From positions 11,760,964-11,824,963 of the forward strand of contig NC_049981.1 in assembly GCF_000003815.2 (NCBI RefSeq): 64,000 nt of DNA. Direction: 5' to 3'. Source of the DNA: Branchiostoma floridae (lineage: Eukaryota > Chordata > Leptocardii > Amphioxiformes > Branchiostomatidae). The position numbers and the translations under genes are program-made. The notes below the pieces were generated by a model, which saw only the letters and a list, made by a program, of their open reading frames with translations, ran no database searches and had not been told where the DNA came from. This document shows positions 45,413 to 58,600 of this stretch, in pieces. Position 1 is the first letter of the stretch; the number at the start of each line of letters is the position of its first letter.

Positions 45413-45701
45413 CATGAAGGTTGACAACATGGTTGGATCAAGTCTCAAACTTACATGTAAGGCTACTGTATATACTTGAGCACTTTTGTTGCATTCATCG
45501 AGAAATGTAAGAAAACCATTTATGTCTTAAAGAAGAGATAAAAATATATAAACGATTTAGAATTGAAATACAACTTTCATTTTACACAAGCTGAAGAGAT
45601 ATCTGAAAATTAATGGTAATACCTGTATAACATTGAAAAGTAATCCCTGTACAATATTTCTTCATCAATTTTGTATAGTCTACGTCTAAGTATTGATACG
45701 T

Positions 45702-46640
45702 TTAGTTATTTTCACTGCCCTCTTCATCCTCGTCTCTGAAAGCACAAAATGATTGAACTTTTAGCTGCAGTTTGAGGGAGATGTGTAATGAGTGTCATTT
45801 TCTCTTTTCAAAAATGACACCATATACTTTGAGAGTCATAAAGGTGCACGTCAAACGACTGCGAATTCATGCAAAAATATCAACTAATTCGCTTGTTTGG
45901 TAACAAAACAATTTTGATGCTGACAAAAATGATGTCATATCAATGTAAAAATCAAAAGTAAAAAAGCAAATTCATAGAATTTAAGATAAAATATATGTTG
46001 AAAGTCGAATGGTACTTACAGCAGCATAGCTACCTCCAAGTCTGTATAACCCTCGATGTCACCTATTAAGTCTATAAGCTGGAAAAGGAACAAAGTGTTA
46101 GCTTGAATTCTAAAACATCGATGGTAATACATAAATACTGATGAGGCAGCAAACATATTGTAATTACCTTCACCGAGAATGTTTGCGTCTATGGGTTTGT
46201 GGACAGCAGAACTCAAAAAGCTCGCGATGGATCATAATGATATTTGATAATGGCCCCCCTGACGGCTTTATACGGTACTGCAGCGGAACTTCCGGTTTTG
46301 ATATCACGTGTTCTAGACTTGTGTGGTACGACCGTAGATCGTACATGTGATTAGTGGAGCATAGAGTAACTGGTGCAGAATTAGAAAGAGAGAACTCAAG
46401 GAGGGATTGATGTACCGTCATGATTTTGGTATGTTCTGTATTAAAGAAGTTGTCAGTAACGCTGTCGATCTTTAGATAGACAACGACAGTTACGTTCCTA
46501 TAGTACATACAGCTAACTTACCTGGGATGTAATGTTGTTTGCGGCTGTTGCGTATGCTGCCTGGTCCATAAGAATGTCATCGTTGTTTTCTAGCATCACG
46601 AAGGATCCCGCCAAACAGTCTATTGCTGGGGGTGGGATCG
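45702..46640 (-). CDS. Mosaic gene last three exons: half-SEA and stop
   Basis: Exons 46522-46640 (IPPPAIDCLAGSFVMLENND... to ANNITSQ), 46020-46078 (LIDLIGDIEGYTDLEVAMLL) and 45702-45735 (DEDEEGSENN, stop). Lengths 119, 59 and 34 nt and phases 1-0-2 mirror the half-SEA ends of both plus-strand genes. The GSV cleavage exon is again replaced by a tiny acidic last exon. A cysteine lies just before the first strand, not at the position used in the other two genes. An Asn-Ile-Thr sequon is present. Confidence 0.8.
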
Positions 46641-49600
46641 CTGTGAGGTGATCAGAAACATACCAATCAGTGATTATGAGACGTGTACTTCTCAACCAGC
46701 GGCTGAATAGCGAGGAGTTTACAATTGGTTGGCTGAATCGCAAGGGTGTGCCATTCGGTGCTAACACGCGTCATCTCAATACGATAGCAATTGCCCCAAA
46801 GATGCGGCCAAAGGATTCTAACGTTATGAACAATCAAACACTCAATGAAATGTACCTATGTAAGAGGGAGGACCAACCAAAGACGGAGACACACAAGACA
46901 AACGTCACACTTGTAAGACGATCAAGACAAGACTGACTTTATTTTGAATCACATTACTGGTCGCGTTCTGGCGGTTCTAGAACACCCTTCTCCGAACGGG
47001 GCCACCGCCCGTTCGAGCACGTCGAGTTGTTGTTGTTTACTCCGAAGAAGGGCCGCCAGAACGCGACAGTTACGGGGCCACCGCCCGTTCGAGCACGTCG
47101 AGTTGTTGTTGTTTACTCCGAAGAAGGGCCGCCAGAACGCGACAGTTACAATAAGCAAATTCAAATACAATTACATACTAGAAAGGCCGACATTTGCTTA
47201 AGAGCAAATACAGTATATTTCAGCCATACCCCTTCCCACGCAACATTGGACTGTTCCAAATCACCCCTGCGCAAAAATGGAACATCCTCTTAACAGTACA
47301 TTATCCCCCAAAGTGGACTGGTACTGTGAATTGATTCCAGGTAAAAACAGAGCTTGCTTCTATTTTTCAGAAAATGACAATAATCACACCTTCCATTCAG
47401 AAAATTTTCATCATGACTGAAAATTGTTGAATGACTTCATGTAATGTCATTAACAATTTTCAGTACGATAACTAGGTGTAAGTTTAAAAAAGTATAAGCT
47501 CCTTGTGATGTGGGTACATTTATTATTGCAGTGAACTTTTTTTATTCAAGTAGGGCATACGATTTAATAATTATCAAGCAGGTGCAGGTACTGTAGGAGC
47601 GTTTGTTTTCTTCAAGCTGTAAAACTGTTAAACTGTTTTACTTTGTATGCAATCAGCAATCGAGCCTATTCTTATTTTAGTTTAACAACTTTCTGCCAGA
47701 CCCGGAAGATACGATTGAACCTTGTTCGAGGATTTATTTTCGTCTGTCTGGTCAGTCTGTTCATACCCTCGAGGCTGGCGCTGAGAGTGTTTTATTGGGC
47801 TGAAACTCTGGCAGTTTAAAGTTACTTACACTTTAAATGTTCAAAGTATAGGTCAAACAACAACAGCACTAGGAAATGTGTCCACTATAGACAGGTGGTC
47901 ACTATAGAGAAAATGCTGATCTATTGACTAGGAGCCATACGTTACACATGATCATTAATCATATAAACATTGCACAGGTAAGCCAATTGTTTAGATGTAC
48001 AATTAAGTTCAAATAATTCTGAAGAGAAATATTGATGAGAAAATAATCATTCTCGCCACTGTCTAACTTATAATTACGTATCAAAACTAAACGCAGATTT
48101 TCTAACTAACGCACCTTTCGCCGACTTCATCAAAGGACCGGCGGCTATCAATCAAACACGGCTGTTGATTAGACTTAGAGTTTCAAACAGCCATGTGCTG
48201 TGTGCCAGTTGACAGCGAACTTCATGCTACGTGATGTTTTACATTGCTTGGGCCTTCTTTCCTACAGCGGTGCTTCTACAAAATATTTAGACTGTAACAC
48301 TGAGTCCCACATGTTTTATAGAATAGAATTTGACGCAGAACAGCGTTTTTTGCTGGGTATTTTTCTTGAAACATGTTCGTGGGAATATCAGCGAGGCGGC
48401 GACGTAGGGATATCAGACCGTCAACAAAAGTCGCACGGCGGCTAACGGCGCATCGAAGATACTAGCGCTATAAATAAGCGCTTCAACTAAGGATGGCAAC
48501 CCGTACAATATTTTTGTATACTGTTGAGCTAAGTAAAGTTTGTTGTTTATGAGGTTTTAGTTGTCTTTGAAGCTTTGACCCGAAATATTTTAAAGTCAAA
48601 CTGCTGAAGAGAAGTAAGTGACTGCTACGATTATCGTAGATATGGCCCTAAAAAAACTGATAAAAGAAGCCTTCTCAATAGTCTAAAATGCAAGAGCTTC
48701 CGGGGGGGCTTCGCCCACCTGGGATCCCCCCCCCCCCCCCACAGTGGCCCTCCCCCTGGACCCCGCCAGGGACATTCGGCGGCCCCCGGACCCCTGTCCG
48801 ACGCTTTGAAAAAATCCTGGCGAGAAGTCTGTACGGCCTGAGTCTTCAAGTTAACGTATTGTGTGGTCCCGCTTATGAATATTAATTAGCCTTCGCTTTC
48901 CTCTTCGCTGATTGGCTGAACCATTAATTGAATTAACTCTTCCTGCCGGCTAGACGCAGGTGCAGATGTCGGCTCTGTGGGGTGAACGTCCGAAAGATCA
49001 TGGCATGGAGAACGAAAGAAAACCAATTTCCCCTAAAAAAAGTGCTGTAATTAAGCCTTTTACAGTACTTTAAGCCAAAAATTTTACTTGGATCATTTTA
49101 CCAACTATCTTATGCCTATCTATACCAAATGTTACTCATACCAGGGTACAGGGGTGCAAAATATACCGTTATAAGACCGTCAACAACAGTCGCACGGAGC
49201 TAACAGCGCAGCGAAAATACCATCGCTAGCGTTTCAACTCGGATACAAAGTTATAAGTACTGTTGAACTCAGTAACGTTAAAGTTGTATTTAGTTGCCTT
49301 TGACGGTTTGACCTGAAATAGTGTTACGCTAAACTCCTGAAGAGAAGTTAAGTGACTGCTGCGATTATCATAGATATGCCCCTAAGAACTGATACAATAT
49401 AAAGCCTTCTGAATAGTGTAAAATGCGAGAGCCTTAGGCGGGCTTCGCTCCCCCTGGCGGGAACACTGCTATATACGGGATCATGAGGCCCCGCTTATGA
49501 ATATTAATTAGCCTTTGGCCTCCTCTTCGCTGATTGGCTAGGTCTTTGATTCAATCAACTCTCCGGCTGACGCGCACAGGTGTGGCTCTGTGCGGGGTCA

Positions 49601-52600
49601 CGGAAGGTCACGTCAGGAGGCCAAAAGAAAACAAATTTCCCCTCAGAAAAGTGCCAAAATTAATCATTTTAAAGTTGTTTATGTCAAAAATATGACTGGA
49701 ATCTTGTTACCAAGTATCTAATGCCTATCTATACCAAATTTCAGGTCATTTAATTGTAATACCAGGGTACAGGAGCCAAAAGTGTCCTTTTTTGGTCAAA
49801 AATTGGCCAAAAATCGCAAAAATAAGCATTTTGTTGCACTGTACACCAACAGTGTTATTGAATTTATATGAAGGTATTATCAAGGCACATCTGTGTCAGA
49901 TTTCAGCTCATTCGGTTGCAATACCAAGGTACAGGAGCCAAAAGTGTCCTTTTTTGGTCAAAAATTGGTCAAAAAATCGCAAAAATAAGCATTTTGTTGT
50001 ACTGTACACCAAAAGTGTTATTGAATTTATATGGGGGCATTATCAAGGCACATCTCCGTCAAATTTCAGCTCATTTGGTTGTAATACCAGGGTACAGGGG
50101 CCAAAAGTGTCCTTTTTTGGTCAAAAATTGGTCAAAAAATCGCAAAAATAAGCATTTTGTTGTAGTGTACACCAAAAGTGTTATCGAATTTATATGGGGG
50201 CATTATCAAGGCACATCTCTGTCAAATTTCAGCTCATTTGGTTGTAATACCAGGGTACAGGGGCCAAAATATACAGTTTTGGTCTAAAATTGACCAAAAA
50301 AATCTCAATAAAATCATTTTAGAGGCAGATATGAAAAAACTGAGAAAAAAGCATCAAGGTATTGGCCCATTCTACCCCTGTGCCAAATTTCAGGTCATTC
50401 AGTCCAGGAACAGCGGAGATGAATCACTTTGAAGATTTGACAGGAGAAAGAAAGAAGAAGAAGAAAGAAACATTACGAATACAATATATTTCACCATACT
50501 ATGTATGGCTGAAATATAAATATACGATACATACAATACATAACACCTATTAGGAGGTGTAGACGGGACGGAACTGCGACATATTTTAGTAAAACGCTGT
50601 TTTGGCATTGAAGTATCGAAGAACAAAAGCATAGCAATGTTTTTATTTTTATTCAATGGTCAATACTCAACAAGACCAAAGGTAACTTAAATGTGTGACC
50701 TTGAGGCTATTCCAAGGTTACGGCTTACGTGAATAGCACTGTAACAGCATCTCTTCACCCTGAGTCAGATACGTCATGCTGGAAGCCATTTCAACTGCTC
50801 ACTAGGAGTGAAGACTAACTGACGCCATAGGAAAACCAGAGTTTCATTTCACTGCACCAAAGTTGTAAAGCATTAAAAGAAAAAACAGCTTTACTTACGC
50901 TTTTGACAGATGTATCCTTGTAGATCTGCACAGACCTCAGGGTTCCATCCGTATGGAGGGGTTCCTGATGGATCCATGGCGGCACAAAACCTCAGCTGGG
51001 TCGGCCTACTCGCAGGGTTGAAGCTGTCAACCCACAGCTCGTCGATCAAAACCTCTGATCCGTCGGAGTACTCCCAAGCCTCTGAGGGAGGGTCATACCG
51101 AACGCCGACGCCGTAAGCAGTACCGTTGAGGGAGGAATTCTTCGCCATTTGGATGATGAACGCGAGGAATCCGTGCGTTGTTCTGTTGCTGACGTAGACT
51201 GGCACAGCGCCGACGTCATCGCAAGCATTTTCAAAGTCTTCGAAGTTGATGTTTCTGCCGCTACCGACGCTCTCGTTAAAGAACAAGTAGCACACGTCGT
51301 TGTACCCGTACCCGTTGGTGAAGTCATCAGTCAGGCAAGCTAATGTAGGATACATTCGAAGTATTAGAATTAAACAGCACATGCTTGGAGATATCTACTG
51401 TAGTCTGAACGATAATCACTGTCACATATGGTACTCAATTAAAAAAACGATACTCACGCTCGATATCGAACTCTGGCATTGCAGGCGCTGTTGGTTGCGG
51501 TGTTGTGGCAGGGATTGCTAAAACAATAACAAAAATATTAAGTCTTGGTAACACACTGATTCGCCGTTAAATGTTGCTATAACAAATCTTTTCCAAGACT
51601 TTTAAAATTTCCATGAGTAAAAAAAAAAGAAGATGCTTACCCAATTGACAGATGTATCCATCAAAATCTTCACACGGTGCCGGGTCCCATCCGTAGATCG
51701 GGGTCCCTGTTGGACTCATCACCGCACAGTGGTCCGTGATGGGCGGGTTTGTCGCTGGATCGTACGTATCCACCCACAGTTCCTCTATCAGCACGTCTGA
51801 GTTGTCCATGTACTCCCACACGGCTGTCCCAGCGTTCCACTGAACCCCGACGCCGAAAGCAGATCCAGTGAGTGAGTTGTCGTTTTGGATGACGAAGACC
51901 AAGAAGTGATGAGTGACGTTGTCTGTCACGTACACAGGTATGCCACCGAGTCGACCACAGGCGTTGTTGAAGTCTTCGAAGTTTGTGCTCGCACCAAGAC
52001 TCTCGTTGACGAAAACGTAACAGATGCCGTTGTAACCGTATGAAAATTGAAACATATTCGCAAAACAAGCTGTAAAAAGATATATGTTGCAATGTGAATG
52101 ATTATTCAAATCATCATTGAGTCCAAATTGTACAGAATCTTGTTAGAAATTATATCTACCGCAAAACATATAATGTATAAGCTCCGGTGACATGATCTTT
52201 TGGGGTGTGTATACGGGCGGTCTCTCATTTCGTTTATTTTTCAATTCACTGCAAGACATGATATTATTTAGCCAATTAAACCTAGCAAATTATAGTTATA
52301 GTATGTTAGCAAAGTCTTAAGTGGCAGAACTAAGTAAAACTTACGTTCAAACTGGAAGGGTCCTGAAAATGAAGGAGTTTAGTCGTTAGATACAGAGTTT
52401 AAAAATCGAACACATACAGGATGTAGTAGGCAAAAGGGATGTGGGCTAAAGTTTGAAACTTCTCATAATGCAAGAGTAACATTTCCGAACCGGGGCCCGG
52501 CTGGGCTGTCCGCCAGAGTGAAGAATACATCTATGTGTGTATCAAGAAATATATACAAATTATGTTCATGAAGAATTTGCTTTTCACGTTTAGCGTCTTT

Positions 52601-55600
52601 TGAAGTCTGACTCTGGCAGAAGACAAACATATCTTATGCCACTTTGCTACGTGCAGCAAGATAATTGAATTTAACATGAGCCTGTTCTCTGTATCGCATA
52701 CATTCTTGAATCTATTATAAGCTTGTACGTCGTAGATGTGGATATTGATCATTCAAAGCTAATGTTCTTACTTGGATCGTCGAGATGGAAGAGCGTTCCG
52801 TTGAGATCCCCAAACCTCCCCGTCCTATTGGCAGCAATCAACGCGCTGTACTTCTGGATGGCCACAGAGCGGTTCGGCATGAAAATGAGCAGATCTGCCA
52901 AGACGTACCCGTTCTCTTCCCTGAGGTTTGAAACAGGAATCGGAGATGGTTATCTATCAATTTAGGCCACAGCAAGTAAATATTATAGATTGCATCCTCT
53001 GCCGATTGCAAATTCAATGCAAGATAGAAAAAAAGATGGGTAGAAACAAACTAGACACTATAAACGTTTATAATAACGTTTGTAGTGACAAAAAAAATCA
53101 TCATGAGCCAACAGGAATTCTATTCCTTTATTTAAAAAGTGTAAATGGTGACACTTGTGAGGCAGTATGACGTACCGATTTGGAAACTACACTCAAGGCT
53201 AATCCACATGTGTCACTTCTACAACTACCGAACATATCTTCAAGAGAACATGAATGAACTATAGCAAAAGTTGCAAACTGTATCTTATTCTAAACCCACA
53301 CAAAATCAGGAAAACCTTGTTGAATGGATTATATCACAGTTTTTTTCTTTGATTAGTATTGATTATCTATTATTATGTAATCATATGTCTATACATTCCT
53401 GTGATATAGTCATCACTTACGTGAAGTTCTTGACAAGAGCAACGGAGGCGTCTTCAAGATGTAGTGCCTCCTCCAACACCTAAAGTTGCCGAGAAAGATT
53501 ATTGCAACTAGCTGGTCTTCTTGACTAAAATCTATACGTTGTCTATGTGTACCTATTCTGTTATCGTAAATCTGTTATCGTAAAAGACGGCAGTGGCGTA
53601 TTATCGTATAACCACAATGAATTAAAAAATGACTATGACCATTTTTATCAGAAGCACCCTCCGAATAGCAAGCATAACTTACGTTTAAGTGAACGTCATT
53701 GTGTAATTCTTCATAGTCCGTTGAGCTGACATTGGCGTAGGCATCTCTCCAAGGAGTGTCATAAAGATAAAAGATGCCCTCAAGTACAAAATCTAGGAGC
53801 AAAAAGTTATGGTAAGCAAAAGCAATCGATCACAGGGAACAAATGGCTTCAATGTCAAATACACATGTAAACAGAAATTTTATTGATCCATATGTTACAA
53901 AACCTGGTATGTCATACAAAAGAGGATAGAACGTCAGTCAAAAGGCAGGAACCAACCAAATTGCTCCACTGTAAAAGAGGCGTTGGTAACTGTGAGGTTT
54001 CCGAATGATCCTGAAGACACAGCATTTTGTAGAGTATCGGCCAGGTCGTCCAGGTTGTTGGAAGATGTAGCAATGATCAGCTCGGCGATAACACTACCTT
54101 GCCTGTAACCAAGGGGGAAAATACAATACTCTTCTTGATAAAAAAACTAGTAAAAGGGATGCAATACCTGTGTAAAATATTTACCATGGGATAATGATAC
54201 TAACACACCATGCTGTATAGTAAAATTATCGTCGTCGTCGTCGTCATTCCTTCTCCTATGAAGTTCATAATTTATTTTATATACCATAGAAATGTTGCCC
54301 ATACCAGTGTACGTTTAAATACTAGCTTTTTGTACCTACCTTAAAGACTTCACTGATACACCAAGGAGCTCATCAATTAGATTCCTAAAAGCTTGCCTCG
54401 CCTAAAATGGATGAGAGATATCATTATGGACAAGGTAACTATATGAAAATGAGTTCAATTCTCTTTATATGATGATCCGTTATCAACAGTGTTTTAACTA
54501 AAAGGCATTGGAAGAAAACACACTGCAGAATGTTGTGACTCACATTTTCCTTGATCTCAGCTCTAAGATCTTTGAACTCTTGCGAGCTGTGATTCAGGTA
54601 CGCTCGTAACCATGGCCGGGAGAGCGACATTTCACTCCGCAGTACTTTTCTCACGACACCCAGGCTGTCTACAGAAATGGAGATTTGAAAGAATGATCGT
54701 AATTATGTATAAAAGACAGCCAAACCTGTGGTGGTGACAACGTTCTGTGTACCTGGCCACATTTCAGTGGTCATTGAAATTATTTTTCGCTCTATCTGGA
54801 CCATTTGAAGCCCCGTATACTGAAAAGGTTTGACTCAGCAAATTCAGACATTAAGCAGTAAATACTTAAGTTAACGTAACTGTTGACGATACTACAAATT
54901 ATATTCTACAGCATGATGGCATAAACATACATTTTTTAAAGATACAATTACAAAAGTCGAGTAGAGAATGTATATCTATACCAGGTTTGGCATAGCGTAC
55001 GCATTCCATTGTATTCAATATGATTGTGAAGACGTTCACATCTACTTACCTTTAAGAACTTGAACTAAATCCCTTGCAAAGTCTTGTCTATTCTGTCTGC
55101 CCAGGTCAGCCGTTGGTGCAGTTGTTGGGGCAACTAAAAAACACATAGTACGCAGATTGTACACAGGACATACCTTTATTCTGACTATAATTTAGTGAAA
55201 GCTCATTCAATTTAGGAAAATGCAAATGCTTAAAAGTCGTGGTTGTCTTTTTTTACCGGTGCTTCTTTGCAAAGTTGGCAAAACAGATGTTTCATCAGTT
55301 GCTTCCTCCGTGGCAAAAGCAACAGTTACTGTTGCTTCTTCCGTAGCAGGAGTTGCTGTAGCTTCCTCTGTAGCAGGAGTGGCTGTTGCTTCCTCTGTCG
55401 CAATAGGAGGTGTTACTTCCTCTGTAGCGGGAGGAGCTGTTGCTTCTTCTGTAGCAGGAGCGGCCGTAGCTTCTTCTGTAGCGAGAGGAGCTGTTGGTTC
55501 CTCTGTAGCGGGAAGAGCTGTTGCTTCTTCTGTAGCAGGAGCGGCCGTTGCTTCTCCTGTAGCGGGAGGAGCTGTTGGTTCCTCTGTTAGGGGAGGAACT

Positions 55601-58600
55601 GTTGCTTCATCTGTCGCAAGAGGAGCTGTTGCTTCTTCTGTAGCGGTAGGAGCTGTTGCTTCCTCCGTAGCGAGAGGAGCTGTTACTTCCTTCGTAGCTG
55701 GAGGAGCTGTTTCTTCCTCTGTAGCGGGAGGAGCTGTTGGTTCCTCTGTAGCGGGAGGAGCTGTTAAGTCCTCTGTGGCAGGAGGAGCTGTTGCTTCTTC
55801 TGTAGCGGGAGGAGCTGTTTCTTCCTCTGTAGCGGGAGGAGCTGTTGCTTCCTCCGTAGCAGGAGGAGCTGTTACTTTCTCTGTTGGGGGAGGAGCTGTT
55901 TCTTCCTCTGTAGCGGGAGGAGCTGTTGCTTCTTCTGTTGGGGGAAGAGCTGTTGTTTCTGTAGCAAGAGTGGTGGTTACATCCTCTGTCGCAAGAGGAG
56001 CTGTTACATCCTCTGTCGCAAGAGGAGCTGTTACTTCCTCTGTAGCAGGAGGAGCTGTTATTTCCTCTGTAGCAGGAGGAGTTGTTGCTTTCTCTGTAGC
56101 GGGAGGAGATGTTGCTTCTTCTGAAGTGGATGGAGCTGTTGCCTCCTCTGTAGCAGGAGCGGCCGTTGCTTCTTCTGTAGGAGGAATAGTTGTTGCCTCC
56201 CCTGTAGCAGGACGAGACAGGTAAAAAATTGTACGGGCCTGTTCTCTGTATCATACAAAAACTTTAATCTGATGTAAGTCACTTGTACGTCGGAGATCTG
56301 TGAATATAGATAATTCAAAGCTAATGTTCTTACTAGGGTCGTCGAGATGGAAGAGCGTTCCGTTGAGATCCCCAAACCTCCCCGTCCTATTGGCAGCAAT
56401 CAACGCGCTGTACTTCTGGATGGCCACAGAGCGGTTCGGCATGAAAATGAGCAGATCTGCCAAGACGTATCCGTTCTCTTCCCTGAAGTTGGAAACAGGT
56501 TTCGGAGATGAATATCTATCTATGCCAAAACGCAGTTGCTCAAGCAACTAGATATGATTTTGGAAACGGTCAGACGTTTCAGATAGTATCCACTATCTTT
56601 TGTCAGTGACACTGAAGTGATCTGAAAGAAGCTGGTCTTTTATACCCTAACTATGAATGACAAATAGACAGTTTTAGATGACTAATAAGAAACATGGAAA
56701 GGCAAAGTCAAGCTGAAGACAATTTTCCGATGGGAAGCAAAGCTAAGACATATTTGATGCGAATGGGTCAATTAGCTCCTGTTGTTTTGGTTACCCCATT
56801 GTCATTGATGAAAAATAGTGGATACTATCTGAAGCGTCTGACCGTTTCCAAAATCATATCCAGTTGCTTGAGTAACTGCATTATGGCATATCTTACTACC
56901 TAGATGTCTAATCTTCATCGGCGAATATCTATCTATCTTTGTTTAGACCACAGCAAGTAGATATCATGGATGGCAACTTAATGCAACTTAAATGCGAGAG
57001 AAAGAAAGAGATGGGTAAAGCAAGATGCACACATTGTCAATCTAGACACCTTAAAAGATGTAACAATAATTGCAATGACAAATCATCACTATGACCCAAA
57101 AATATTTTATTCCTTTATTCAAAACGTGCAGACAAAAATTGCACTTGCATGTCAATGGACGTACCAATTTAGAAACTACGTGTCACTACTACAGCTACAG
57201 GACACATCTTCCAGAGAACATGAATGAACTACAACAAAATTTGCAACTATTCTGTTCTTAAAACATACAACTTCAGGATAGCTTGGCTCGTTTATTTTAT
57301 CACAGCTGTACGTCTTTGAAATGTAGTCAGCTCTTACGTGAAGTTCTTGACAAGAGCAACAGAGGCGTCTTCAAGATGTAGTGCCTCCTCCAACACCTAA
57401 AGTTGCAGAGACAGATTATTGAAACGAGTCTTATGGACGAAAATGCATGCGTTATTTTCATTATAGTTATTTTGTTATCGTAAAAATGGCAGCGAAGTAT
57501 GATCTTTTAACCATAATAAATTAAAAAAAAACGATTGTAACCCTTTCCGTCAGAAACGTCTTCCAAACAGCAAGCATAACTTACGTTTAAGTGAACGTCA
57601 TTGTGTAATTCTTCATAGTCCGGTGAACTGACATTGGCGTAGGCATCTCTCCAAGGAGTGTCATATAGATAAAGGATGCCCTCCAGTACAAAATCTAGGA
57701 GCAAAAAGATATTATGGTAAGCAAAACTCGTCGACTACAACGAAAGAAAAAGAAAAATTAACTTAGATGTCACATGTTTGTAAATGTAAGACATGGTAAA
57801 GGAAAGGAAAGAAATTTTATTGATCTTTATGTTACAAAACCTGTTATGTCATACATTAAGAATAGATCATCAGTCAAAAGGCAGGAACCAACCAAATTGC
57901 TCCACTGTAAAAGAGGCGTTGGTAACTGTGAGGTTTCCGAATGATCCTGAAGACACAGCATTTTGTAAAGTATCGGCCAGGTCATCCAGGTTGTTGGAAG
58001 ATGTAGCAATTATCAGATCGGCGATAACACTACCTTGTCTGCAGGCAGAAGTAAAAATAAATACTATTATTTGGTGACATTGGCGTGTTTTAAGAGGCAA
58101 CGTTTCTTGATAAAAGCATCACTTTGTAAAAGGGATGCAATACCTGTGTAGAATATTTACTATGGAGCAATGCTTGGTGGTAATTATTGAATATTATCAT
58201 TATCATCATCGCCGTCGTCGTTGTCGTCATTACTTCTATGAAGTTCATGATTTGTTTTCTGTACAACGGCAACATTGCCGATGTTGTAGTATCAAATGCT
58301 TGCTTTCAGAACCTACCTTAATGACATCACTGACACGCCAAGCAGGTCATCGCTGAGATTCCTAAAAGCTTGCCTCGCCTAAAATGGACAATAGTTTGAT
58401 AAGAAAATATGTAGTAAGGGAACTATTCGAAATTAGTTCAATTCTCTCTTTATGATTATCCGTTGTCAAAAGTATTTCAACTCATATAACCATTGAAAGA
58501 AAACACACTGCACAATGTTGTGACTCACATTTTCCTTGATCTCAGCCTTAAGTTCTTTGAACTCCTGAGAGCTGTGATTCAGGTACGCTCGTAACCATGG

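Larger units (their letters stand above)
46641..50898. other. Long penultimate-region intron (4.3 kb) filled with repeats
   Basis: It contains an inverted/tandem repeat at 46957-47150, a copy of the dispersed element at 47165-47300, a two-copy 760-bp repeat at 48414-49780 and a ~163-bp satellite at about 49750-50300 followed by an AAG-rich element end near 50445-50530. No exon with phase 1 to 1 was recognised. Confidence 0.6.

Noticed and set aside
46170-46508. 112-codon minus frame in the intron between the half-SEA exons
   Set aside because: Overlaps neither exon and has no homology. The flanking exons splice cleanly across it.
49792-50432. Overlapping 119-, 139- and 84-codon plus frames
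   Set aside because: They arise from the 163-bp satellite, whose copies give repetitive frames in different registers. No coding signal.
55220-56224. 334-codon plus frame (VASSVAGGAV)n and 215-codon minus frame (SCYRGSNSS)n
   Set aside because: Both are shadows of the Met-less minus frame ATEEATAPP, which alone joins neighbouring exons in phase.
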